DNA of 64,000 nucleotides from Paludibacteraceae bacterium (GTDB lineage: Bacteria; Bacteroidota; Bacteroidia; Bacteroidales; Paludibacteraceae). The position numbers and the translations under genes were made by a program. The stretch covers positions 62,001 through 126,000 of the forward strand of contig JAFZPM010000046.1 of NCBI GenBank assembly GCA_017550335.1, read 5' to 3'. Within the stretch, counting starts at the first letter, position 1. Every line of letters begins with the position of its first letter. Below, one piece after another: positions 1-12,800 of the stretch. The notes under the pieces are model-generated. The model did not search any database. It was not told the DNA's origin and worked only from the letters and a program-made list of their open reading frames with translations.

Positions 1-343
1 TGTCTATTTTCACATATCTGTTTCTTCCATAATTCACCCATCCGCTACTGTCAGGACTTAGACTGATAGTTCTTTTGTTGAAGAATGGGTAATTGGATAT
101 GGCGTTGGTAATTTGGGCGGCATCGTAATTGATGGCCCCGTAAAAACCGTAATATCTTTTCCAGACTTTCTTGTCGCCTTCATTGAATGACTGATTGTAA
201 TTGCCATCGGGCATGTCCTCGAAACTGAGTCCCGGGGTGTCCTCGTTCACTGCCCAGGCTGGGCTGCATATACAGGTGTTCACCAACAGGATGGCGAATA
301 TCAATCTTATACACTTCATATACATCGACTTTGTTCCTTTCAT
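1..343 (-). CDS. N-terminus of a secreted protein, paralogue of the giant adhesin (partial)
   Basis: The reading frame begins at an ATG at 343 and runs off the left edge with no stop (about 114 codons visible). It starts with a basic and hydrophobic signal peptide ending near the residues PAWA. A stretch of the form TPGLSFED..., then KRYYGFYGAINYDA, follows. The giant protein encoded just upstream has TPNLSFEKG... then TRYYGYYGPANYAE at the same distance from its signal peptide, so the two share a domain by eye. This is therefore probably the 5' end of a further T9SS-exported surface protein. It has its own putative promoter and is separated from the giant gene by a hairpin, so it is likely a separate transcription unit. 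A second in-frame ATG nine codons in (MKCIRL...) could be the real start. The rest of the protein, including any C-terminal sorting domain, lies outside the window. Confidence 0.75.
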   Translation of the reverse strand, partial: MKGTKSMYMKCIRLIFAILLVNTCICSPAWAVNEDTPGLSFEDMPDGNYNQSFNEGDKKVWKRYYGFYGAINYDAAQITNAISNYPFFNKRTISLSPDSSGWVNYGRNRYVKID

Positions 344-397
344 AAGCAGTTATTTCTTAGCGGTCTACCTTGTAGTCTTTCCACTATAGTTCATTAT

Positions 398-429
398 GCT
401 AAATTAAGTTAAAGTTTTCACTTTGCCAA
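398..429 (-). promoter_or_regulatory. Putative promoter of the left-edge gene
   Basis: On the minus strand the sequence TAATTTAGC (398-406) is one mismatch from the Bacteroides -7 consensus TAnnTTTGC. TTGG (426-429) stands 19 bases upstream in the -33 position. It would give a leader of about 50 bases before the ATG at 343. This is a pattern match only. Confidence 0.4.
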
Positions 430-744
430 TAGTTTTTTCTGTTATTTTCTTGGCGATTTGCGTTTTTCTGTGTGTGGTGATTTTGCCGTAGATTTGTGTG
501 AAAGTTCGAAGATAGGGATTGACATTACTCACTATTTCCCTTGAGTTGGAAGCGCTGAACGGATGATATTCCGTATGCGTGTCACGGAAATTCCATTTGG
601 AGAAAGCGGAGTGCGATTAGACTTCCTGCGTCTGTGGGAATGATTGGTCTAAATAATTAAGCCTTAAATGATTATAATCATCTGACATGATATATGAAGC
701 CATTTTGCATGCGTGTGTTGTCACTATGCTCTTCGTGAGAAATA

Positions 745-779
745 ACAACGGTTGCCGAATTTTTTTCGACAACCGTTGT
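745..779 (-). terminator. Terminator-like hairpin downstream of the giant gene
   Basis: The arms at 745-759 and 765-779 pair over 15 bases with a single C-A mismatch and a 5-base loop. It lies 50 bases past the stop codon of the giant gene. The tract after the stem on the minus strand is only moderately T-rich (TTATTT). Confidence 0.6.
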
Positions 780-828
780 CTCATATGAAGAGATGTGTGT
801 AGTGCGTCCTAGAGCGGAAACGTTATGG

Positions 829-3800
829 CTATCGGAGTAACGTCACGGTGCCTCGTTTCTCTCCTGTCTTGTTTATGCCCTTGTAGATGCTCTTGTACTC
901 TACGATGTAACCGTAAACGCCCCATTCGCATTTGTCTCCGTTCTTGTCACGTCCGTTCCACTTAGCGTTCTTGTCGTCGGATTCGAAGATGATGCGACCC
1001 GTTCTGTCGAAGATGCGCCAGTGGAATTCTGTCATGAACTCGGTTCCCATAAATCTGAAGCAATCGTTCATATCATCCTCGTTAGGAGTGAAGGCGTTTG
1101 GTGCCCAGAAGTCTTTCCAAACGTAGACGATGGTGTCACCTTCGTAGAGACATCCCTTGTCGTCGTAAGCCCTAGCCGTCACGATGAAGGAGTCGCGGAC
1201 GTTGGTGTTCGTGTAGGTATGTTTAGCCATCCTGCCTCTCGTCTCGCTTGCTCCGTCGTCTGTCAGCCAATTCCAGTTCTCCGTCTCCGGGAATATTCCT
1301 GTCATCTCTATGACGTTGGAGTTCTCGTCGATGGTGGTTGGCGACACATCGAAGCGGATCGGGTTGAATTGAAGCGCATCGACTTTGATCGTGTCATAGG
1401 AAGCGCATCTATTTGCGTCGTAGGCGACGACATAGACCTCTGTAGGTTCCGTGATTGTACCGGAAACCTTCTTCGCGGAGTTGCTGAAGAGGTCTCCGTT
1501 GAGAGGGTTACTTCTCCATTCACACGAAATGATATTAGACTCCCTAATACTGAATTCAGCCTCGGTGTCGGTGTTTGGACATCCGATCAGAGTGTCATGT
1601 ATCTTCACGGTTGGGTTCTTGTATACCCACAAGGTGAACTCCTTGGTGTTCTTACAGTCGCTGACGGAAGTTCCAGTGATGTAGAACTTGTTGGCTCCTG
1701 CTTTCATGTTTTCCCTCTCGAGGTAACGTCCTTCCTCGATCTTGCCCGTGCTTTCCTCTCTCCAGACGAATTTGTCCGCACCGTCGGCGATGAGTCTAGC
1801 GCTGTTGCCTTCACAGACGGATGAGTCTCCGTAGATATCCACATTCGGAGCGACATTTGTTTCGATGAATATCTCTTCCGATGCGGTACATCCATTTTCC
1901 GCGACGCCGGTGAGGATTACCCTTGTCACACCCATTGGAGTGAATTTGTATGGGTTACCCGCTTGTGAGGTCAGACCACCATCTGTGCTCCATCGGTACT
2001 CTTTCGCATCTCCTTCCGCAGTCAGTTCGATGGTCTCGCCGAGACAAACCTCGGTGTTGCCTGAGTACTTCACGGTAGGTGGGGTCTTCATCTTGACGGC
2101 GATGGATTTTTCCGATTCACATCCATTCTCGTCCACACCCTTGACGAAGACGTAGGTCGGAATATCTATCTGAACGGCGATTGGTGTCCCGTTGCTGCTT
2201 AAGTTCTTGTCGTATATTGGAGTTTGGTAACCCCAATAGTAGGTCATGGCGTCTCCCGTAGCGGTCAGTGTGGTGTATTCACCCCTACATACTTCCGTCT
2301 CACCGTCGATGGTGAATTCTGGGTTCTTGTTGACCTTGACAGGAATCTTCAGCTCTGTCTTACATTTGTTCTTATCGGTTCCGACAACGGAGAATATACT
2401 GTCTCCCGCTGGTGGAATGGTGATCATCGTCTTGTTGCTGGAACCGTTGTTCCACAAGTAACTATCCGCACCATATACGGTCAGCGTCAACTGAGAGTTT
2501 TCGCAGATGACCGTGTTGCCTTGGTAGGTCAGGTTCGGGTTCGGCAGTGCGTTGACAGGGATGCTGATCGGCTCTGCCGCACATCCGTTGCTGGATCCTT
2601 CCAGTACATAGATGGCGCTGGTCGTAGGGTAATCGGTCATCAGGTTGGTTGTGGAGAGTGTGACGCCTGGCTTGTCGGAACTGGTCCATTTGTAGGTCTT
2701 GGCGCCCTTGGCGTTCAATTGCAACCTGTCTCCTTGGCATAGCGTGGTCGTACCGGTCCACGTCACTTCCGGAATCTCTTGGCTGACCACGGTGTGGGTG
2801 ACGGTGCTTTCGCAATTGTTGGCATCCTTGGCGACGACGATGAACTTGGTCGTGCTGTTGATGACCGGTGTGATGCTTGGTGTGCCCGCACCGTTGCTCC
2901 AGCTGAAGGAGAGCTGTGAGTTGTCGGTGGACTCAGCGGTGAGCGTGGTTGCTGTTCCTTCGCAGACTTCAGTCTCACCTTTGACAATGAATCTAGGTGT
3001 TGGTTTGACGACAACTTCGTGCACCGCCGTGTTGGAGCACTTGTGGTTGTCTGTTCCCGTCACGCGATAGGTCGTCGTTCTCTCTGGCTGATCGCTCAGT
3101 GCGTTGCTGCGGTAGGTGTTGCCTCCCCAAGCCCATGTGTAGGTGTTACCACCCGTCGCGTTCAGCTTCAGTTGGCTACCTTGGCATACAGTAGCTGGTC
3201 CGTTGATCCAGATGGTCGGCAATTCATACTTGTCGATGATAATCTCTCTTACCGTTGTACATCCGTTCTCCTCACCTTCCACTTTGTATATGGTACGTCT
3301 GCGGATGGTATCGGTCATTGTTCCGCCTTGTGCTTTCAAGGACTCGGTACCTGACCAAGTGTAGTGGGATGCGCCGGTGACGCTGATTCTCACCTCTGAA
3401 CCGTCGCATACCGCAGATGGTGCGGTGTAGCTGAGGACTGGGTAGAACTTCCGGGTAATGGTCTTGCTGTCTGAGCTCTTGCAACCATACTCGTCGGTTC
3501 CTTCCACGGTGAATGTCTTATTACCCGTGATGATAGGGTAGATGTGGGCACCTTGCTCGGATGTGTTCCAAACGTAGTCTTTCGCACCTGTAGCCTCCAA
3601 ATGGGTGGCGTCTCCGTTACATGTCGCGCTTTCTCCTAAGATCTTAACATTCGGGAGAGGATGTACGGTGATGGTGAAGGTGTCGTTGTTGACGCAGTTG
3701 TTCGCATCCGTTCCTATCACAGAGATGACGAGAGGTTTCGAGGTCTCTGTCGGTGTGAGGCTGATGTGTTCACCCACCTGTCTTGTGCTCCACAAGTAGG

Positions 3801-6800
3801 ATGTCGCACCATTGGCGGAGAGAACCATGTCTTCTCCCGCACAGACGCTCTCGCTTCCTGTGATCCATACGTAAGGGAGAGGGTTGACATCCACGTAGAC
3901 GCTGGCTTCACTTGTACAACCCTTCGTCGTTCCTTTCACGGTGTAGGTCGTACCCTTCTCAGGAGCGTCCACGAATTTCTTGTTGGTCTTGGTCGGATCG
4001 TTCTGCCATACATATTCGTTGGCTCCGTTTGCTGTCATGATGGCTTTCTCTCCGTGGCAAACCGCTGTCGGTGCGGATATGGTGACGGTTGGGTACATCT
4101 TGACTCTCACCTTGATGCTATCTTCCGCTATACATCCGTTCTCTGATTCGGCTGTCACCTTGTAGGTGGTTGGTTCGTCTACGATAGGGTAGATCGAATC
4201 GCTTTGCTCTCCAGTGTTCGTCCATGTGTACCGGATAGCGTTTCCTGTTACCCATAAGGTGTCCATGTCACCCTGACAGATTTCTGTCATGCCATGGATG
4301 TCGAACTCCGGCAATGGATTCACCTTCACCTCGAACTCGTCTTTGTTCACACATCCGTTGAGGTCGGTTCCTGTCACGCTATATTGGAACGTCTTGTTTG
4401 CCTTGTTCGGCTTCACGGTGACGGTCTCCACCTCATTGCTGTTGGTTTCGATGTCACGTACGTTCCATACGTAGGTGTGTGCTCCGTTAGCCCTCATGGT
4501 GATGCTTTGTTTCAAACAGAGCTCATCCACGTTAGAGGAAATCCATACGTTAGGCAATGGCATCACAGGGATGGAGAAGGTCGTGTCAGACTGGCAACCA
4601 TCCGTTTCACCCATTACGCTGTATACGGTGTCTCGTTTCAGCACGTTGGAGAACTGTGCCGCATGCGATCCGTCGTTCCAGGTGTAGTTCTTCGCACCCG
4701 ATATGCTTACGGTGCCGCTCTCGTTGTAACATACGTAGGCTGGAGCCGTCACATTCAGTTTCGGATAAGGCTTGGTCTTGATCAGTTTCTCCGCATCGTT
4801 GACGCATCCGTAGATGTCTTGTACGGTCACCTTGAATGTCTTGTCCTGTTTGATGCTGCTATTGATCTTCTCTACTGTCTCTCCATCCTCCCAAGCGTAT
4901 GATTTGAACAACACTTGCGATCCGTTCGCGGCCTTCGGGTTGTCGTTGACTACCCAAAGCGTGTCTATGTCACCCTCGCAGATGAGGCTAGAGAAGGCCT
5001 CGATGTGGAGAAGAGGAAGATCATGTACGATGACTTGGTAATCATTGTGGTTCCTACATTTGAACTCATCCTCGCCCCATACGGTGTAGGTCGTTGTTGC
5101 CTTTGGACTCACCTTGATGTCATCCTTATTCGGACCGTTCTCCCATTCATATTTGCCAGTCACGCCTCCGCTGGCGATCAGTTTGATGCTGTCGCCTGCG
5201 CAGATCTCGTTGTCCAGCTTGTCGGAGCTGATGAGAATAGTCGGAAGACTCTTGACCGGAACGTGGATGTCGATCGGTTCAGCTTCACAACCGTTCATGG
5301 ATCCGCTCACGGTGAAGGTCCTATCCATCTGGAGGATTTCAGTCGTCGTTTCGGATGTTTCGTTGTTATCCCACTTGTAGGTTTCCGCACCCTTGACTAC
5401 GATCGTGGCTTCCGAGTTGTAGCATACGTAGTCTGGTTTATTTACCACTTCGATGACAGGACGTCTCTTCTTGTAGATGGTCTTGCTTACTTCGAAGTCA
5501 CAACCATTGGCGTTCCTTCCTCTTACGGTGAATTTGGTGTCTTGCTCTATCTTGTAGCTCAGTTCCTCGCCGCTGTTGAGGCGGGTGTCACCTATGCTCC
5601 ATGTGTAGTCCACACCAGATCCTGTGACTTTCAATGTCACGTTGTCGCCTTCACAAATACTGTCGGATGGCACTGCGACGATGATGAGGTCTGTCGGCAA
5701 TGCGTCCACTCTCAGAAGGTGGGTGGCGGTTGAGTGGCATTGGTGCTTGTCCGTACCCTCCGCTGTGTATCTCGTGACCTCCTTCGGAGACACGGTCAGG
5801 TCGGCGGTGGTGTGGTTGCGTATCGTTTCTGTAGTGCCTAAGCCACCTTGTGAGGTCTGTTTCCAGACGTAGGTCATCGGTCCGTTTCCGTTCTTGTCGT
5901 CTTCAGCGGTCAGGATGGTGCTGTCTCCGATACAGATCGCATCGTCGCCCTTGATCTCGAAGATAGGCAATGGCCATACGTTGATGTTGAAGTTAGTGTC
6001 GTTTTGGCATTTGTTCACCTCGACTCTCACGTTATAGCTCTTTTTGTTGGAGATAACCTCCTCCCAGTAGCTGTTGGTGTTGGCGTTCTGCCACTCCCAT
6101 GTCGCATTCTGGGTCAAGTCGTTGCCGTTGATGTCCACCGCCTTCAGATCGATACGTACCTTGTCGTTCTTACATACGGTGTCTACACCAGTATTCGTCT
6201 CCACAATGACATGAGGTATAGGCTTTGTCTTGATGTAATCTATGTCGCCTGCCTCACATCCGTTGTTGTCTGTTCCGATAACCATGACTTTGGTGTTGTT
6301 TTCCAAAATCTGAGGGGAGATGCTTGATGAGTAGTACGTCTGGTTGTTCACAGTCCATATGAAGGACTCTGCGGTACCAGTCGTGTACAGGGATGCTTCC
6401 TCTCCTTGGCATACCTCCAAGTCACCTTCGATCTGAACGGTCGGCAATTCGTTGACTTTGATGTCGATGTTGCCTGTTCCCTTACATCCGTTCTCATCCA
6501 CTCCGATGACGTGGTACTTCGCCATGAAGGTGGCGTTGTTTGTGGCGTTCAAGTGAACTTTGACGTTGTCTCCGAATAGTTCGGAGGCCAATGTTCCGTT
6601 CCATTGAACATTGTTCCCTGTAATCTCAGGTCCTCTCCAAGTATATTTGCCGGAGACGCCACCCTTCGCGAAGAGGGAATCGTCTTTGCCGATACATACG
6701 CTGGCATTTTCCGCCTCGATCATGATGTTTGGAAGTGACCAGATGTTGATGGTCGTGTCTATGGACGATGCGCACTCGTTGGATGTGCCTCGCAGTGTCA

Positions 6801-9800
6801 CGTTAACAGGGGTGGTGAGGTGGGTGAGTTGCACTATGCTCTGACCGTCCCCGTATTCCTTGCCGTCCACGTTCCATTCGTATCCGCCGGTAGCTCCGCT
6901 TGCGGTCAGGGTCATTTCCTCTCCGTAGCAAACGTAGTTGGTGTCTTTGCCTTCACTGTTCCTCATGGTCAGGGTCAGTGTAGGGTTGTCTTTGACATAC
7001 ACATTGATTGAATCATCTTTCGTACATCCGTTGGCGGTACGGGCGGTCACGAGGATCTTCTTCATGTCGTCATCCAATATCTCGGAGTATGTCATGTCTT
7101 GATGGAATCCTTTCATGTCGTGCCAATCGTATTCCAGACCCATGTTGTTCGCCTCCACGGTGACTCTTGTCCCTCGGCAAACAGGGCTGTTGCTCTGCAG
7201 ACCGAATGATGGCAATGGGTGAAGCGACACAATGACGGAGCCCTCTCCTTGGCAATGTTTGTCGTCCACAACCGTTACGTGGAATACCGTCTGTTGATTG
7301 ATCGGTTGTGTCTTGTATGTCGCACTGTGCTCGCTTGCGTTTTCCCAGTGGAATGCCGCGTCGTCGCTGACGGTTGGGCAGCTAGCCACCAAGGTGGCTT
7401 CATCGCCTGGACATACGGAGACGTTCTCTACGATGATGGTAGGGTCATCCCACGTGTTGATGGTGTATTTCCCTGTCGTAGGACAGTGACCTCCATTGTT
7501 GTTGTATACGTTAGAGGCAGTGACTGTGTACTGCGTTTGCTTGAGTACTGTCGGTTTGATGGAGTCCGTGTTTGTGATGGCTCCCTCTTCGCCCCAAGAT
7601 GCCCATTGGTAATCGACCCTGTTGACATCCGCCTCCGTGTTGAGGATGCGGATGAATCCTTTCGCGTTCCTACATACGTTTTCGGTGAACGATGCCGAGT
7701 CGAGCTCGAGCGTAGGGTACTTGTGCATCTTGACGTCGTAGGTCTTGCTACTGTTACATCCCAAGACATTGGATGCCGTCAGTCTCACTGTCGTATCCTT
7801 GGTGATGAGGAACGTGTGGCTTTTCAGACTGGAGATATGGTTGCCCAATGTGTCTGTCCACTCGTAGCTCAAACTCTCCGAGCTGTTACCGGAGAGGGCG
7901 ATGCGCTGGCCTTGGCAGGTGTCGGTCGGACCTTCAATATCGAATTTCGGCAATTCATACAGGGCGATTGTGGTGACATCCGTGTTGTAACAAGTGTATG
8001 TCTTAGTCCCGTAAGTGTAGTATTTGCCACCCAATAGGGTATGTTGCTCTCCGTTCCTTGCCGGAATGAATGAGGTGTCTTTCCTGCTTTCTGATGTCGC
8101 GGTGACATCCGTGGTTTCCCAAGCGTACTTGTCGCCTCCAGTGGCGTTCAGTGTTACGGAATCACCCTTACAAGCGGAGTAGGTGTTGCCCTCTTCGATC
8201 TTGATGGTCGGTAACTGGAGCACTTGTATCCTGAATGAGGTATCGCTCTCGCATGTGGTGTGAGTATAGCTCTTGGTTGCCTTCACGAAGAACCAAGACT
8301 CGTTTCTCAGAGGAGCGGTTGTGCCTGTCTTCCCTGTGCTGAAAGCGGTAGAGCTGACATTGTTGCCTTCATACCAAGCGAACGTCGTATTGGTTTCGTC
8401 GTTCGAGGTGGAGAAGTTGGCCGGACTGCCGAAGCATGTGTATTCGTCGAAGTCCAGCTTCAGCTCAGGATGTTTCTTGCTGTCGATCTTGAAGCTATCG
8501 TGCTTCTCGCAGTGGGTGTCCGCATTGATCGCATAGATATGGATCGTCGTATCCTGGGTGATCACATAGTCGTGTGAATTGTTCTTGCGGTAACCGCTCT
8601 CGTCCCACTTGTAGTTGTAGGATGTGGAAGTGGAGATGGATACGGAGATCTTCTCACCCTCGCAGGCCTCTTTCGGAGCATTGATGGTGAAGCTTGGCAA
8701 TCCGTTCCTTCTGACGAGGATGTTGGCAGTGTTTTTACAAGTTCTGCTATCCTCACCGACAACAACGTAGGTGGTCAAGTCTCTGCTTGGAACTGGTTTG
8801 AGTTGGCTGCTTGATCCCACGGTGTCCACGGTTATCGTTGTCGTTCCGACCTGATATTGATAACTCCATTTGTACTTGCCGTCCACGCCGCCTTCTGCCT
8901 GCAGCAGTACGGAGTCACCCTCGCAGACTTCCCTTTGTCCGTCGAGTAAGATGATAGGTTTCTCCCAAGGGGTAATCTTGAAGGATGTATCGGAAGAACA
9001 CTCTTTCTGTCTGCTGAAGACTGGATATTGTTTCGTCACGGTCGCCTTATACTCCTTGTAGGTGGATATGGTCTGTGTCAACGTGGTGTTGTTGTTGCTC
9101 AGATCGCTTCCTTCGATCTTGGTTCCTGTCCTTGCGTCAACCCAGCTGAAGATGACGTCTGACATGGAGGATCCGACCACCAATGTCGCAGGATCGTCCT
9201 TACATACATTCTGCGTGTCTTTCACTGCAAAGATGGATGGTATCTCCTTCATTATGATGAAGATGGAATCCATCTTCTCGCACTCGTTGGCGTTCGTGGC
9301 CGTCACGTAGAGCATGGTATCTTTCGTGATCCTGATCTTGAGCTCGTCGTTCCTGCTCAATTCATTGCCTTCGTTGTTTCTCCATACGTAGCCTAGACCA
9401 CCGATGGTGGAGGCGTCCTTGGTTGCGGTGAGGGTGATTTCCTCGTTCTCGCAGGCAATGGTGTCACCTGTGATGATGAACTTAGGCAGTTCGTTGATGT
9501 TGATGATCACGCTGTCTTGGTTCACACATCCGTTGTTGTTCATACCCCACAGGTACTTGGTGGTTTGCTCTCTCAAGTTCGCGAAGGTCTTTTCCGTCTC
9601 CGTGCCATAGTCGCTCTCGTTCCTTGAGATGGTGCCTCGGCTATCCCTCCATGCGTATTTGTTAGCGCCATATCCCTTCAGGGTCACGCTTCCGTTGTCA
9701 CAAACGGATGTTGTAGGAGCTGGGTCGATCTTGACGGTTGGCAGGCTCCATACGTCCACGGTATGTGTCTGCTTGTGGGTACAAGTGATATTGTTTTTGC

Positions 9801-12800
9801 TCCTAGTGCCGACGACGGTGAATGTGGTGAGCTCTTTCAGACCAGTCACATTGTAGGTATCGCCTGTATAGTTCCTGTCTCCCATCCAATAGAATTGGGT
9901 GGCATTCGACGTGTCTTTTACCGTGAGGCTCACATTGTCACCATAACATACGTTGTTGACTGGATTGTCGAAGGAGACTTCAGGGTTAGGAAGGAATTCA
10001 ATTTTCTTTTGAACCTCATCCGACATACATCCGTTCTCGTCTTTTGCCACCACTTTGATGGTGACGTCCGCACCATTGATTTGGACATCGTTCTTGTTGG
10101 ATGTCGTGTAGTTGATGCCTCCATCCCAACTGTAGAGCAACTCCTTGTTGTCTTGGCTCTTGGCTGTGACGGTGGTGTCTGTTCCATCGCAGACTTGCGC
10201 AGGGGCGGACAACTCTATGTTTGGCAAAGCGTTCACGTAGATGGTGAAGTCGGTGGAGTCCGTACATCCGTTTCCGTCCGTCGCTTTCACGATATACTTG
10301 TATTGGCTCTTTCCTCCAGTTGTCGCCTTCGTCTGGGAAGTCGTCCTGTCATTGTTGGCTGGCAAATCCAAGATCGAGATGTCGCCCTTCCATTCCCATG
10401 TGGTGATGTCGGTGGAGCTTGCGGTGAGGTTCACCTCCTCCTTCGCACACACGGTAGTGTCCGCCTTGCCTCCGTTGATGGATATGGCTGGCAACTCCCA
10501 TACGTCAACTGTGATGATCTCTTGGCTTATACAGTCGACGCTGTCTATTATTTCTGTATTGTTAGCATAGTCAGGGATGCTTCCCACGTGGTGGGTCATC
10601 ATATTCACCACAAAGTCTTTCTTGCCGTCGATGACATCCTTGATCTTTATGAAGTCGCCATGCTGTGTTTGTTCACCTTCTCCCCAAATATAGTCGCACA
10701 AGGCACCTCCGTTCGTGTCATCGGTGTACAACACGATGTTGGCACTGTCACCTTTACATACGGTCAGGTCTCCTTCCAAGCGGAATGTTGGATTCTCCCT
10801 AACATCGACGACGAAGGATTTTGTTGCACGGCAACCTTGGGCGTTCTCTGCGGTCACACCGATGATCGTGCGGGCGTCCTGAACGTTCTGCAAAATATAG
10901 GTTGGGGCATTGTCCACACCGTTGCTCCATTGCCATGTGCCTCCAGGGGTTCTATCCGTGAATTCCAGTGTGACGTCGGAACCTCTACATGCATATACCA
11001 ATTCGGTTCTAGCTTCGAATTGTGGGTTTTGGTACACCTCGATGTTGGCAGATGTCTTGTTCTTGCAACCTCCGACAGTGACTTCCACGGTGTAGGTCAG
11101 GATCGTGTCTTGTTGAGGCGTGTTAATTTGCAGTATCTTGCTGGTTCCTACGGTTTCATTCTTGGCGTTTGTCCAGACATATGAGTCGGCCGCGGAAGCT
11201 TCCAATTCTGAAGTCTTCACGTAGGTACAGAGGAAGTTTGGCGCTGCGATTCTCACATCTGGCAGTGTCTTGACATTGATGTACACCTCTTCCTCTTTTT
11301 CGCATACCAACGTCACTCCGGAGGTGAGTGTGTAGTTGTTCTTTCCTTTCACGGTCATAGCGTGGACTCCGGCGTTCAGGCTCTTGGATTCGTCGGTCCA
11401 TTTGTTGTTGGTGAAGGTGATGGCATCGTCACCGACAAAGTATGAGTCAGCCGAACCGCTTGTTAATTCAATGACGGCGTTGTCCTTCTCGCAGACGTCA
11501 CCCGCCGCGAGTGTGAAGCTTGGCTTCGCTTTGATCGTGACTATAGCGCTGTCTGTGTAGGTACACTGGTTGATGGACTTGGCGGTGACGTAGTATGTCT
11601 CCGTTTGTCCTGCAGGTTTCGTCGAGTGGACGGACACTTCGGTCGCATTGCTGTTCGAACTTAGTGTTCCCCAATCCAGTTCGCTGTATGCTTCCGCATT
11701 TGCTCCTTGCGTCACCGTCAAGGTCACTTCTCCGTTCTCGCAGATTGCCTCTTGCGCATTGAGCGAGAATACCGGCTGAGGGTTGATGGTGATGGTGTAG
11801 TGGGCTGAATCGGTACAACCGTTCTCGCTGGCGCTCACTGTGACGTTGACGATTTGTCTGGTGTGACTATCTGTGTTTGTGGTGATGGTCATCTCGTCCT
11901 TTGCCGCATTTGGAGTCGCCGTTCCGCTGAAAGATGATACTCTCCAGTTGTAATCGCTCAATCCTTGGGTCGCGCTCAGTATGATGCTGTTGCCCTCGCA
12001 GATGTTAGTCGAACCGTCAGTCTCTCCGTTGATTCGGAGGTCAGGAAGCGGGTTCACTGTGATGGTTATGGTCGAATCGCCCGTACAGTTGCCATCTGTG
12101 TATTCGATGTAGTAATCGCGGGTCGCGTCAGGCTTGAGGATAGCCTGGGCGATGTCGTTTGTGGAAGCGCTTTGGTACTTCGTCGTGTTGTCGATGGTGT
12201 ATTGGGTAGCTCCGCTGAGACGTAGCGTTACTCCGTCCTCATCGCCTTCACAGATGTTCTTTATGCCATCGATGGATAGACTTGGTTTGTCGACTTTGCC
12301 GATGGTGATCGAGGTTTCACCTTTACATCCGTTTTCGTCCATACCGGTGACGGTGAACGTGGTGTTCTTTGTGATGGCCGCTTCGATTTTGTCTCCAATC
12401 TTTTCGATGCCGTCATATTTCCATGTGAAGCTTCCGCTTCCAGCCTGCAACTTGGCGCTGATGGTCGTCAAATCTCCCTCGCACACGTTGGTTTTTTCAG
12501 GAGTAAGGATAACTGTCGGGTTGTTCCATAGCGTCACGATGAATGGCTCGGATTTTGCGGCGCAATGCTTGTCGTCGTCGGTCGCTGTGGCCTGGAATGA
12601 GTATGATTCTTTTGTCAGGCCAACGGCTATGATGGTGTCCTTCCTGTTCGGAATCTTCTCATTGATGGTGACTCCATCTTCCTTGATCCAATCAATCGTG
12701 TAGTTGCTGCCTGCGCTTCCGCCTGTGATGGAGACGTGAAGTTCCACGTTCCCGTTAGGACAGGTGTTCCTGTCTCCGTCGACGATTACAGTCGGGGTAG

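Larger units (their letters stand above)
344..828. other. Intergenic region between two paralogous surface-protein genes
   Basis: This 485-base stretch has no credible gene on either strand. It holds a terminator-like hairpin at 745-779 just past the giant gene stop and the putative promoter of the left-edge gene at 398-429. I see nothing recognisable in the 430-740 part. Confidence 0.7.

Noticed and set aside
9763..11184. A 473-codon open frame on the plus strand, antisense to the giant gene, with several others like it
   Set aside because: Its translation has no domain logic and lies opposite the well-formed repeat frame. Long antisense frames arise by chance from the repetitive codon pattern.
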